From contig CM076999.1 of NCBI GenBank assembly GCA_039090855.1, positions 111,041,072 through 111,105,071 on the forward strand: DNA of 64,000 nucleotides, written 5' to 3'. Below the pieces are notes generated by a model, which saw only the letters and a program-made list of their open reading frames with translations, did not search any database and had not been told where the DNA came from. This stretch comes from Macrothele yani. Taxonomy: Eukaryota > Arthropoda > Arachnida > Araneae > Macrothelidae. Shown in pieces: positions 22,355 to 33,334 of this stretch. The translations under genes and the position numbers were made by a program. Each line of letters begins with the position of its first letter. Position 1 is the stretch's first letter.

Positions 22355-22689
22355 GCGCCCAGGTTGGTGATGAGCATCACGACTGCACTTTTTTCAGTCG
22401 TAAAATGTGAGGCGGAAGTCCACTCATCTCGATCGTGTTCAACAATTCAACTGGATAGCGCACTCTTTCACTCTCATCTTCAATCCCAACTGTGTTTGTA
22501 AATGTTGTTGTAATGAGATTCGCGTTGCAAATACTCTTGATTCTCTCTTATCTGATACGCATAGTTGCGACCCATTGATCGCTCATGCCTTCCAGTAAGG
22601 CTCTTACGTTTTCTTTTTCTTTTCTTTTTTCTACGGGAGAGACATTCTGTTAAGGGTAAGTATGCAATAAAGTGTTTACTTACTTTAGG

Positions 22690-23170
22690 ACTGATCATAG
22701 AATACCATGCACACACCAAGTCCGACACTGAACTGAGCGCCTGATGTATAGATAAGGACCGCACGCTTCTCCCATAGATTTTGTATGGGAACTTTGCCGC
22801 CCCGCCACGCCCGAACCGCTGCCCCAATCTCAGTTTTCTCTTCGACTGCCACATCTACGTGCATGATAAGAACTTTATTTTGATACCTGAACTATATTTT
22901 TACCTTCAGCCGTTCTCTCAAAATAGGTCTCACAGTAAAAAAAACCTTATAGAATGAATATATATAGATGGCGCAAATCAATATGTTCATTCTAAACATT
23001 TTTACTAACAATGTTCAACGGAATGTTTATTTACATCTTTACATAATGGGAAACGTCTTACCTACGCGAATAAACTGGATCGAATGAATATTAAATTGTA
23101 TATATACATCACATAGTCTAACAGCATAACGCAATCAGGTCTTCGAGAGTGTTCTCTGTTCCGATGAGAA
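22690..23170 (-). repeat. Unclassified dispersed repeat X, copy 1
   Basis: It shares long stretches with 23490-23900 and, in reverse, with 46690-47110 (TTTGCCGCCCC, AGCCGTTCTCTCAAAATAG, ACGCAATCAGGTCTTCGAGA). It is relatively GC-rich. No family is recognised and no ORF is conserved between copies. Confidence 0.6.
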
Positions 23171-23183
23171 GAACTTTGATACC

Positions 23184-23475
23184 ATATCATATCATATGTA
23201 GAGGATTTTAGGAAGGAAGTGTCTGACCCCAGGTCTTAAACAACCCTTAGAAAAAGGAAACTAGGAGATTTGGGCTAGAGCGCCCGATAGGAAGGGGGAG
23301 GAAGACGTCCTTATTTATTATCGGGGAGCCAGTGCCCGGGACCCGACGGCTTAACGTGCCCATCCGACGCACGGCGGGTATTTAGTGGATCGAGCGTTCG
23401 TACCTGCCTGGGATCGAACCTGAGGCCCTTCCCGTGGCAGTCACGAACGTTGCCCACTCGGCCACCCGCGGCCAT
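23184..23475 (-). repeat. Second tRNA-derived SINE family (family B)
   Basis: Read on the minus strand it has a tRNA-like head GGCCGCGGGTGGCCGAGTGG with box-B-like GGTTCGATCCC, a GC-rich body (CGTCGGATGGGCACGTTAAG) and an ATATC-type tail. It is flanked by a 13-bp duplication GAACT(T/G)TGATACC (23171-23183, 23476-23488). It is the only copy in the window and inserted into repeat X. Confidence 0.75.
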
Positions 23476-23489
23476 GAACTGTGATACCA

Positions 23490-23900
23490 AAGCATGCTAG
23501 AGTTGTTTTACGCAACGATTGGCTCAGAAAAGAGACTTCGGACTTTGGACTGTCTCAGTCCCTCCATGCATCCGCCTTCAACAGCGCGTGAGTCAACCGC
23601 GCGCTTCTCCCATAGACTTTACATGGAAACTTTGCCGCCCCACAACGCCCGAACCGTTGCCCCAATCCAATTTTTTTTTATTTATTTTTTTTTCTCTTGG
23701 ACTGGCACATCTACATGGTAAGGCCTTTATTTTGATACCTCAACGATGTCTTTACGTTCAGCCGTTCTCTCAAAATAGGAATCACAGTAAAAAACTTTAT
23801 AGAAATAATATACATATAGATAACGAAATTTCCTTATATGGTTTTATATCTACTGCGAATGGGTTTGTGTATATTAATTTTTTTAGGTTTTCACTTGTAC
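23490..23900 (-). repeat. Unclassified dispersed repeat X, copy 2
   Basis: Continues repeat X beyond the family-B SINE (CTTCTCCCATAGACTTTACA, TGGCACATCTACATGG, CAGCCGTTCTCTCAAAATAG). It is related to 22770-22960 and 46700-46960. Confidence 0.6.
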
Positions 23901-23944
23901 GTTGGGAGCGAATAATTCCTATTTCATCCTCTGATTATCCTGAC

Positions 23945-24170
23945 GCCGCCCCGGTGGCGCAGTGGTCTAAGCGATGGCCTCTGATCATTCGTCCGAAAGG
24001 GGTCCGGGTTCGAATCCCGGTGAGGCATGGATGTTGTGTTTGTCTTACGGCACTGGCTCTCTCCCTTCCATGGAACCAGTGACCCTAAATTAGGGACGGG
24101 CGACTGCTTATAGCCCATTTGAGTTGCTCACGGTGGTCGTTAAACCTCCAATCAAAAAAAAAAAAAAAAA
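23945..24170 (+). repeat. SINE family A, full length
   Basis: Sense copy starting CCGCCCCGGTGGCGCAGTGG, with box B GGTTCGAATCC, full body and A-tail. It is flanked by the direct duplication TTATCCTGAC(G) (23935-23945, 24171-24181). Confidence 0.95.
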
Positions 24171-24456
24171 TTATCCTGACGGTTTTTCTATGTGATTTTA
24201 AGAGATATGATTGGATTGTTCGTCTCTTCTAATACCGTAGATTTTTTTATTTCTCCATTTAGAGACTGTGACCTCACGTCGTATTTCTTTGAGAATCTTT
24301 CCGGGGCTGTGCCCTCCATTCTGATTATGCCGGTGTTTCTCACAGCAAAACATGCATGGATTTCTTTTATGTTCTTCTTTAGGAGACAACGTTCTCCTCA
24401 TCGATTAATCTGGTGTTATTTCTTCATATATCTGTAACTTTACACTTATGCAATAC

Positions 24457-24637
24457 ATGGTCTAAGAATTGGCTTCTGATCATTCGTCCCAGATGGGCAC
24501 GGTTTCGAATCTCACTGAGGTATGGATGTTGTGTTTGCCTTACAGAACTGGTTCTCTCACTTCCCTGGAACCCGTGGACGTAGCTTGCCCATCGTGTAAT
24601 TAACGGTGGTCGTTATACCGCCAATAAAAAAAAAAAA
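24457..24637 (+). repeat. SINE family A, old degenerate copy
   Basis: A recognisable but heavily changed head and body (GGTATGGATGTTGTGTTTGC, TTCCCTGGAACCCGTGG, GGTGGTCGTTATACC) ends in poly-A. Confidence 0.75.
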
Positions 24638-24639
24638 AA

Positions 24640-26010
24640 GACCTCGGAAGTGGAGAACGGCATCGGATAAAAGAAGCCAGGCCTTCATTTTCGTCGCCAT
24701 CTATCGGCGTTTGAGATAAGTTCAAACGTCCATAAAGTACGTCCGAGATTACAAGTGGATGGGGTTACCGGACCACCAAATTTTAAATGTGGCATGGAAG
24801 AGGCAAGACTGAGGTATGGCGGTTTAGTAATTCGGACGTCCTGCAGCAAAATGGTTAGTATTTCTTCGTTTTGTTTTCTCTTTTTTTCTTCCTTTAATTG
24901 TTTAAAAAAAAAGGTATGAAATGTATGAAATATTTCAGATTTCTGATTATATTTAGCTAAATCAGAATATTAATATTAAGTTCTCGTATTTGTACTACCA
25001 AATCTATCGTGTTTGTAAATGGTATAATCGGGAGTGGTGCGACCTTGAATACGTGCGTTCATTTGTAGATCTTTATTTTACAATGATGTAGTTCGGGTAA
25101 CATTTGGGAATAAATTAATGCCTAATTAATAAATATTTTCTGACGCAAACGTGTACATATATGGAAGATTCCTTTAAATAATTACGCGTTTCCTTTCTGT
25201 TTCTCAAGCAGTCATAAAAAATAAAGGGGGTTCCGGGAATTAGGACGTACTTTCTAGGGGGAGGGTGTCAACAGTTGGACAAAATGTGACATGGAGGAGT
25301 AGGGAAGTCTAAAAATAGTAAAAATCACTGACGTACTTTGTGGACAGCCCGTAAGAACTTGGACCTTTCAATATTATTACCGATTCTCAATTACTCATCG
25401 TTCGTAGTGTTAGTTCTGAACCCCCCCCCCCCCTCCCGAAATCGTGAATGAAAAAAACATGCCAAGAGTGACTATTCGTTATTATAATTACAGGAGTGAG
25501 TTATATTTATTCTTAATTGTAGTAGAAATAAGGGCATCATTTGTTATATTTTTCGCATTGCTCCATGTAATCAAATGGCACGAACTACAGTTATGTCCTA
25601 TTGTTTTACTTTTATTACATATGTGTTGTTGTTTTTATTTAGACACTTTTATCTTTTAATTTGGAGTACTATTTCCATGCATGTTTAAGCAGTCCATTCC
25701 TAGGGCACAGAAAAAAATTTCGTTTTCTGTTAAGAAAGGCATTAAATAAAATATTTTCAATTTGTTATATTTCCAAACAGACATCCAAAAACAAAAAAAA
25801 TGTCCTTAACTCGCAAAACGTCAACTGTTACAAAAATACTGAACTACATGAAAAGGACTTGTAAAGTGGCGACATCTATAAGTGAAATAGATAAGTAGAA
25901 ACTTGTGCGGGAAGGAAGTTAAGAAAAATGGCGTAATTGTGAGACATGATAAAAGCAGGGACGTATTAAGAACCTCTCAAGCCTCGGCACCTGGTTGCAT
26001 GAGTCTGAAA
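24640..26010. other. Intergenic, nothing recognised
   Basis: No supported gene. A C run (about 25421-25436) is present. A GG(A/G)GG-rich patch at 25230-25330 is unexplained. Confidence 0.4.
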
Positions 26011-26012
26011 TA

Positions 26013-27196
26013 CACTGGTGTCCAAAATTAAGAGAATTTGCACATTTTGCCGATTTTCACAAAAAGTACGGAACCAAAGGTACAAATTATGCCGCCGAAT
26101 AAGAATGCAAATTTGCAGTGTCGAATACGTAAGCGTACACGTGCGTGTGGGCGGAGCTGTGACAGCGGAGGGCATGAAAAGCACCCGTGGTTTTTTCCGC
26201 AATTAGTTCGCTCGTACTCCACGGCGACATTCGTTGTGTTTCTTGCAGGAATTGGATCAATTTCATAAGCAGTCAGCTAAAGTGAGTTGCCACGAACATA
26301 TTGATGACGGAATGAGGTGGAGAATCTTCGGGAGATTGGAGGCAGGGGAATCGCAAGTGCAGGTTGCTACAAAGCTCAATGTAACACCCAGTGTCGTCTG
26401 CAATTTGTGGAAACAGTTTAAGGACACCGGATCCATATCGAGAAGGCCTGGGCAAGGTCGTCCAAGAGCCACGACGGCCAATGAAGATCATTATTTGGCA
26501 CTTTCAGCGAGGCGCCACAGGACTGCTACAGCTGCACAGCTATCTCGTGAGCTGCATGCCGCCACTGGAACCCGAGTTTCAAGGGTTACTGTTTCCCGAA
26601 GGCTTCATGAGAGAGGGCTTTTCGCCAGAAGATCCGCTGTTTGCGTCCTGCTCACTTCAGCACACAAGAGAGCGCGTTTAGCATGGTGCAGACAACATCA
26701 GCCTTGGACCAGATTTCAGTGGGGTAACGTTCTCTTCACAGACGAGTCGCGATTCAGCTTGGACACTGATTCTCGACGTACCTTCATCTGGAGATAACCT
26801 AGGACCCGATACCTTTCCTCCAACAACCGAGAAAGAGACCGCTATGGCAGCGGAGGTGTCATGGTCTGCGCAGGCATCATGTTGGACGGCCGCACACCTC
26901 TACGTGTGTTTTACAGAGGCTCCCTGACTGCTGAGAGGCATAGGGATGAGATCTTACAGCCCTGTGTTCGACATTTTAGGAGCGCAGTTGGCATTCGGTT
27001 CTTTTTTATGGACAACAACGCTCGTCCACATAGGGCTCACCTGGTCGACGATTGTCTTCAAAGTGAGGATATTCGCAAGTCGCACGGGCCTGTAAGCTCA
27101 ATCGTTTCATCTTTGTATCTGTTGTTATGTGTCCAATAAATCTGACTTTGCTATCTCGTGTCCTTCTTAGTGTTGCATTTTGGGTGACCAGCAGTG
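26013..27196 (+). mobile_element. Chimeric Tc1-like element with unmatched ends
   Basis: The left end is CACTGGTGTCCAAAATTAAG after TA (26011-26012). The right end is TTTTGGGTGACCAGCAGTG before TA (27197-27198), and the two ends do not match. From about 27072 to 27196 the sequence is that of the family-3 3' end (compare 10725-10834 and complement of 14850-14970), whereas everything to the left encodes a different transposase. The junction carries a shared CGCAAGTCG word. Confidence 0.85.
26312..27075 (+). pseudogene. Tc1-like transposase, family 6, lacking its C-terminus
   Basis: This is a DDE transposase beginning MRWRIFGRLEAGESQVQVAT at the first in-frame ATG, with helix-turn-helix KLNVTPSVVCNLWKQF, the basic GQGRPRATT linker, a second half VSRVTVSRRLHERGL, and VLFTDESRFSLD (Asp 1). 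A stop follows TFIWR at about 26797, and the reading continues to FFMDNNARPHRAHLV. The residue before NARPH is Asn where relatives have the second catalytic Asp. The protein then reads CLQSEDIR and is cut off by the family-3 tail, so the catalytic Glu block is missing altogether. Confidence 0.85.
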
Positions 27197-27401
27197 TATT
27201 ACTACTATACTTACTTACTACCCTAGAACACTACTACTACTACTATTATTATTATTAATTGATGCTGCTTTTGAAGAAAGTGTATGTTAGTAATAGTCAT
27301 GTATTATTTTTGGTAACTGTTTTCAAAATAACTAAAAGTGTCGAGCAGGGCCACACCAACCCTTTTAAATTCAGCACACACACCACCCCGAGCGGAACTT
27401 G

Positions 27402-27634
27402 TTTTTTTTTTTTTTTTTTTTTTTTGATTGGAGGTTTAACGACCACCGTGAGCAACTCAATGGGCTATAAGCAGTCACCCGTCCCTAATTTAAGGTCACT
27501 GGTTCCAGGGAAGGGAGAGAGCCAGTGCCGTAAGACAAACACAACATCCATGCCTCACCGGGATTCGAACCCGGACCCCTTACGGACGAATGATCAGAGG
27601 CCAGCGCCTTAGACCACTGCGCCACCGGGGCGGC
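27402..27634 (-). repeat. SINE family A, full length
   Basis: Antisense copy with a poly-T tail, body, box B and head to CCGGGGCGGC, flanked by the direct duplication CGGAACTTG (27393-27401, 27635-27643). Confidence 0.95.
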
Positions 27635-27643
27635 CGGAACTTG

Positions 27644-28027
27644 CTTGGGCGTACAACCTTACGGTGTGCTAGGTTTTCCGCTTTCACGTTATCATTTTTC
27701 TATTCCAAATTTCCAATAAATTGGATATTAAATTAAATGTCCCAAACTCCATCTTTCCTTGTGGTCCAGTTCTGTGAGTGTAAAAAAAAAGTAATAAAAA
27801 AAAAAAAAATCAAATAAAATAAAGGGAAAAGTAATTCTACAGGGGGTCAAGTGACCCCCTGTCGGCGCCCATGGGATGTACCTAGATAAATTACTTAGTC
27901 TGGGTTGAAATTTGTAAAATTTCAGTAATGCTCAAAAAAATATAAAAAGTATATAGCTTTTTTAAGCGTACGTTAAATTTTATTGAGCCTGCCCTAAGTA
28001 CAGAGTTTGGCAACGGCCCTACTTGTA
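27644..28027. other. Intergenic, nothing recognised
   Basis: A-rich sequence with no supported gene or repeat. Confidence 0.4.
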
Positions 28028-28035
28028 ATCCAGGA

Positions 28036-28540
28036 CATAGGCGCCAACTTTCCAGAAATCCAATGGGTGCTCAAGCCCATAACTAAAACCAAAGACATGG
28101 AGCATGAGCAGAGAAAAGATAAGGGGGGTGTTAAGGTATGAAATTACAATGCAGACTAATTTTTTTCACAAAGTTTCTATTTAACCTAGATTTTGACACT
28201 GTTAAGATAGATATCTGTCCCAAATGCGTTAACCTGTTGTCGAAGACCAAATGACCATAACATTTTCGGCAGTTATTTTGTTTCTTTTCTTTTTTCCCCT
28301 GAATTTTAGGAAACCAGGGGTTTTTCAAAACACCTGAACATGAAGATCAAAATTTTTGATTTTTTTTTTCCTGAATTATTATTTTCGTTTTCCAATCCCA
28401 GTGCAGTTCAAATTTGTAAAAATAATAAGAATAAAAAATTCTTGTAAAAGACGCAAAACTTTTCAATGGGTGCCTCGCACCCATTGAAAACATTTAATGG
28501 GTGCGCAGGCCCCGGAGCACCCACACACTCGGCGCCCCTG
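28036..28540. mobile_element. Small hAT-like non-autonomous element
   Basis: Ends CATAGGCGCCAAC and complement of GTTGGCGCC-like CTCGGCGCCCCTG are flanked by a perfect 8-bp duplication ATCCAGGA (28028-28035, 28541-28548). Subterminal AATGGGTGC words occur near both ends. It is 505 bp with no ORF. A similar CATAGGCGCCGATTTG end is embedded in both hAT-like copies at about 60896 and 62259. Confidence 0.75.
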
Positions 28541-28659
28541 ATCCAGGATATGCCGGCGCTAGTTACGTCTCACCGAGCCTTAACTTCTTCTCAGTTGGAT
28601 ATTCTTTGCTCAGACAACTGCCTCACCGGGGTGCAGTGGTCTAAGTGCTTACACCTTTC

Positions 28660-29800
28660 ATTAACACCTGCACTTCCGCCTCATACCCAAGCCCCGCCAA
28701 AAACTGAGACGGGACGTAAGCAGAGGCGTAAGAAGGGCTGATCAGTGGGTGGGCCTCGAGAGAGCCCTGCCAAAAATATGCAAGACCCGCCAAAACTGAG
28801 ACGGGAGAAGAAGAGGCGTAAGAAGGGCTGATCAGCGGGTGGGCCTCGAGAGAGCCCCGCCAAAACTGACATGGGACGTAAGAAGGGCTGATCAGTGGGT
28901 GGGCCTCGAGAAAGCCCCGCCCAAAATATGCAAGACCCGCCAAAACTGAGATGGGACGTAAGAAAAGGCGTAAGAAGAACTGATCAGCGGGTGGGCCTTG
29001 AGAGAGCCCCGCCAAAACTGAGACGGGACGTAAGAAGAGGCGTAAGAAGGCTAATCAACGTGTGGGCCTCGAGAGAGCCCCGCCAAAAATATGCAAGACC
29101 CGCCAAAACTGAAACAGGACGTAAGAAGAGCTGATCAGCGGTTGGTCCTTGAGAGAGCCCCGCCAAAAATATGCAGAACCCGCCAAAACTGAGACGGGAC
29201 GAAAGAAGAGGCGTAAGAAGGGTTAATCAGCGAGTGGGCCTCGAGAGAGCCCCGCCAAAACTGAGATGGGACGAAAGAAGAGGCGTAAGAAGGGCTAATC
29301 AGCGGGTGGGCCTCGAGAGCCCCGCCAAAACTGAGATGGGACGTAAGAAGAGGCGTAAGAAGGGCTAATCAGCGGGTGGGCCTCGAGAGCCCCGCCAAAA
29401 CTGAGATGGGACGTAAGAAGAGGCGTAAGAAGGACTAATCAGCGCGTGAGCCTCGAGAGAGCCCCGCCAAATTATGCAAGACACGCCAAAACTGAGACGG
29501 GACGTACGAAGGGCTGATCAGCGGGTGGGCCTCGAGAGAGCCCCGCGAAAAATATGCAAGCCCCGCCAAAACATGAGACGGGACGTAAAAAGTGCCGATC
29601 AGCGGGTGGGCTTCGAGAGAGATCCGCCAAAAATATGCAAGCCCCGCCAAAATTGAGACGGGACGTAAGAAGAGGCGTAAGAAGGACTGATCAGCGGGTG
29701 GGCCTCGAGAGAGCGCCGCCAAAAATATGCAAGACCCGCCAAAACTGAGATGGGACGTAAGAAGGGCTGATCAGCGGGTGGGCCTCGAGAGAGGGTACAA
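28660..29800. repeat. GC-rich modular minisatellite
   Basis: Fourteen units, marked by (A/G)ATCAGCGGGTGGGCC-type words, are spaced 60 to 92 bp apart. Each unit has GCCTCGAGAGAGCCCCGCC and CCAAAACTGAGACGGGACG. An AAAATATGCAAGACCCGCC block and an AGAGGCGTAAGA block are present or absent, giving the length classes. The GC content stands out from the A+T-rich surroundings. Long antisense and sense ORFs here are by-products of the repetition. Confidence 0.9.
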
Positions 29801-30256
29801 AAAATCTCCTAATAATCTGATTGAAATTGGAACTGAAAATTTTCCGACAGTTTCTGGTAGAATTTTTCCGCGCCATAATTTGTCATTTTTACATTTACAG
29901 AATATGTTTATCATATGCTTCTCCAGTTCCGGTAACCCTCGCCTTTCTTCTTCAAAATATTAAGGACATATTACTTTCTCACATTCAAAAGATTCTGACT
30001 TCCCCACAGTGGCATAGCGGAAACACCTGAGCGCCCCCCCCCTCCCCCGTAAAAAAACTTCGAGACCCTTTTTGCAAAAATTGTTTAGCTTTCAATTACT
30101 GAACATTTTTTACTTCAATATTATTTGCTAGACATAAAAGGCGTTTTAATAAATGGAATTCTTTGGAACCTGCAAGTATTTTTCATAAAAACAAAAATTC
30201 TTACTTTATTGTGTGAAATACAAATGTGCACTTCGTAATTAAAATGTTTTTTTTTA
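29801..30256. other. Intergenic, nothing recognised
   Basis: A+T-rich with a C run near 30035-30047. No gene is supported. Confidence 0.4.
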
Positions 30257-30487
30257 GCCGCCCCGGTGGCGCAGTGGTCTAAGGCGCTGGCCTCTGATCA
30301 TTCGTCCGTAAGGGGTCCGGGTTCGAATCCCGGTCGGGCATGGATGTTGTGTTTGTCTTACGGCGCTGGCTCTCTCCCTTCCCTGGAACCAGTGACCCTA
30401 AATTAGGGACGGGCGACTGCTTATAGCCCATTGAGTTGCTCACGGTGGTCGTTAAACCTCCAACCAAAAAAAAAAAAAAAAAAAAAA
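30257..30487 (+). repeat. SINE family A, full length
   Basis: Sense copy GCCGCCCCGGTGGCGCAGTG through body and A-tail, flanked by AAAATGTTTT (30241-30250 and about 30488-30497). Confidence 0.95.
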
Positions 30488-30764
30488 AAAATGTTTTCCC
30501 TACTTTCATACCGATACAAAGTACTCCAACACACTTACGCCAAAGCTAATCATATCATGAAAATTTTATTCTTTTAGAGAACTACATAAAATGCCAGCCT
30601 CTTATAAATGCCCACGATCACACACACAACACATATAACTGCCTTGTGACAGTGTTTAATGACCTCCTCCGGTTTCTACAAAAATACAAACATAAGTAAG
30701 CAAATAAATAAGTAATAATTAAGAACTGTGGCACGAAACACGTAAAACTACTTAAATTATCTAC
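30488..30764. other. Intergenic, nothing recognised
   Basis: No gene or repeat is recognised. Confidence 0.35.
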
Positions 30765-31510
30765 TCTTGAATATAAAACAAGCTAGTAAAAACATGCAAT
30801 GCATTGATTATGATACGCTTTCCAACATACCAGAAATCATTACTGAATTTATGAGGATAATGGCTGTGGAATAAATTTCGCTCGTGTGCTTTGACCTTTG
30901 ACCCTATCTCGATTATATTCAACAGAATTGGCTCAGAATACCTCCGGAACAACATATTAAAGTTTTGTCGCAATAGAAGCATTTTTATTCACGTTATGAG
31001 GATAATGGCTGTGGAATAAATCTCGCTCCTGTGTCCTGACCTTTGATCCAATTTCGATTAGATTCAACAGAATTGGTTCAGTATACCTCTGGAACAACAC
31101 ACTAAAGTTTTATCGTGGTAGAAGCATTTTTAGTCAATTTATGAGGACAATGACTATGGAGTACATCTCGCTCCTGTGCCCTGACCTTTGATCCCATTTC
31201 GATGATATTCAACAGAACGGGTTTAGTGTATTTCCGGAACAACATGATAAATTTTTGTCGCAATCGAAGCATTTTTTACATAAGTTATGACGCATAAAGG
31301 CGATGAAACGGATCCCGCTCCTATGTCCTGAACTTTGACCCCATTTCGTCCATTTTCAATAGGGTTCGTCCCCAGTTTGTCCCCTACCACATACTAAAAT
31401 TTAATTGAAATCGAACTATTTTTACGCGAGTTATCGTGCGGACAGACAGAGAGACAGACAAAGCTGGGACATATGCGCTTCTTCAACCTACGGTTGGAAA
31501 GCATAAAAAA
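30765..31510 (-). repeat. 146-bp-period repeat element, copy 3
   Basis: Reverse-oriented copy with the conserved end (GATTATGATACGCTTTCCAA at 30806), about four units marked by TGACCTTTGA(C/T)CC words, and the head block GTTATCGTGCGGACAGACAG and CCTACGGTTGGAAAGC near 31430-31505. Confidence 0.8.
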
Positions 31511-33282
31511 CACATTTAATTTAATATCACAATGTTTTGCACAGAGTAAAATTATTTTCTGTTGACTCTCTCATAAAAAAGATGACTGTACTTCTTCGTT
31601 CCAGTAAAGAACATTTTTTAGTTCATTATATTCTGAAGGATGCGTAGTTATGTGCAAATATATGCACTTTATCATCATTGGTATAAAACTTCCGCTCATT
31701 GAACTGATACGCATATTTCTTGTACACGTTCGTCGTTCTGTCAATATACATGCAAAGGAACTTTTGCTGTGGCCGTGAAAAGGTCTCGCAAGTCCAGGGA
31801 CCGACTTGGAGAGTTTGGAGTCCTGGGCAAGATACTTTCACCACCACGACCACCCCATCTCCCGCAAAACACGTTAGGCCATGCCTCCTACCATTTCAAA
31901 GCGACAGGCGACAGCGATTGGTTGCACCCTGCATTCTTATGCTGGGACCGGTTACACAGTTATTATTGGCAGATTAGGACATTAATTCACCAATAATTTG
32001 GTGGTCTATTTATTTGCACTGTGGAAATTATAATTGTAATTTCCATGTGTTTCAACGTACAGTTCTGAAACTACCATTTTTACCTTTTTTTCAGTGGATG
32101 AACATCTTGAATCAGATTGAAAGCAAGTAATATATATCACTATATTTTGGTGGCCCTCAAAGATCGGGGCACAAGGCACGAGCCCCGAATGTCCTTCCGT
32201 AAATCAGGCCCTGTTCAAGTCCATTGAAACATCTGCTTTCCTGTCACCCAGAATTTATGAACTAAAGCAGCGAAAATGTTTTCTAAAGTTCACTTATTTA
32301 CTGAAAAAAGAAGTAAAACTTGCTTTTCTTTTTAATACTTCGTTCAAAGCCGCCTGAATTATTGGCTATTTATTTAACCAGTTTTGCATGAAGTTTACGC
32401 AATTTATTTTGTAAAATCTTCCTGCTGAGGTCAGAGGCCCTCTTAGTCGTGAGGAACCCCCCACCCCGTAATCAGTGCCGTCTTAACACCTTTTTGGCAG
32501 CAGAAATCATGTTGATATCAAACCGGAATGAGTTATACTTCATACACGAGTGAAGTTTTCAATTTTATTGCTATGTTTTGTTTTGAATTCGCACTAACGT
32601 TCGTGTATTTCAATTTCAAATAAAAATGGAAAGGAGCCTCAAATTACTTAAAATTTTTATAAATCCAGCATTTTCTCACACATCGGCAGCAAGTTATGAT
32701 GCAAAATTGGAAACATTTGAGACGAAAGGATGCCATTCGGCCAGCACACAATGCTTTGCATTAACTTCGAAAAAGCATCAGGTTTCCCACACGTTGGCGG
32801 CCGTTTCTAACGGTTATATAACCTTCATACAAAGTGGTTTTGATCCATTAACAAGAGCATCTCCAGATATCTTATTCTAACCTCCTTGAACGTGACACAC
32901 AGACACTGTACTTCCCCCTCCTTAACTTTCTTCCTTCGAGCCAGCTCCCTTGCCTCGCCCTCCTCTCCTCCAAACCAGTCCTTTAGTACGTCCTGCTCTC
33001 TCACTGTCAAGGAGTAGCCAAGAACGCTACTGTAGCTATGGACCACACTTTCCGTGTTCAAATTTCCTACTCAGTAGCACAAACACCAGAGAAATTAATA
33101 AGGACCTCCATCAGTGAATTCTTATCCACCAATCTCATTCTCTTCCAGCCATATTAATAAGAAAAGAGGCGTAAACTAAGGATTGGCGATAGTAGGGAAT
33201 AATTGAATTATCATGGCCCTGAAAGATACTATTTTGACAACTTTCCTACGGAGAAGTAAACAACGCACTTCCTTGGGGATTT
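31511..33282. other. 1.8 kb without recognisable gene
   Basis: ORFs of 74-85 codons (for example 32626-32880) show no motif I recognise and have no conserved neighbour. A short TTGGTGGCCCTCAAAGATCG to AAATCAGGCCCTG patch near 32150-32213 resembles a transposon end, but it is unpaired. Confidence 0.35.
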
Positions 33283-33334
33283 TTTTTTATTGGAGGTTTA
33301 ACGACCACCGTGAGAAACTCAGTGGGCTTATAAG

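Noticed and set aside
23945..24170. tRNA genes at SINE heads
   Set aside because: Box A and box B are present, but each head runs into the same SINE body and A-tail, often between target duplications. A tRNA scanner would give false positives at every copy.
28641..29748. ORFs in the GC-rich minisatellite
   Set aside because: Several frames on both strands are open at once, and unit changes do not respect codons.
32626..32880. Host exon
   Set aside because: An 84-codon ORF with no motif, no convincing splice sites and no neighbour. Not distinguishable from chance.
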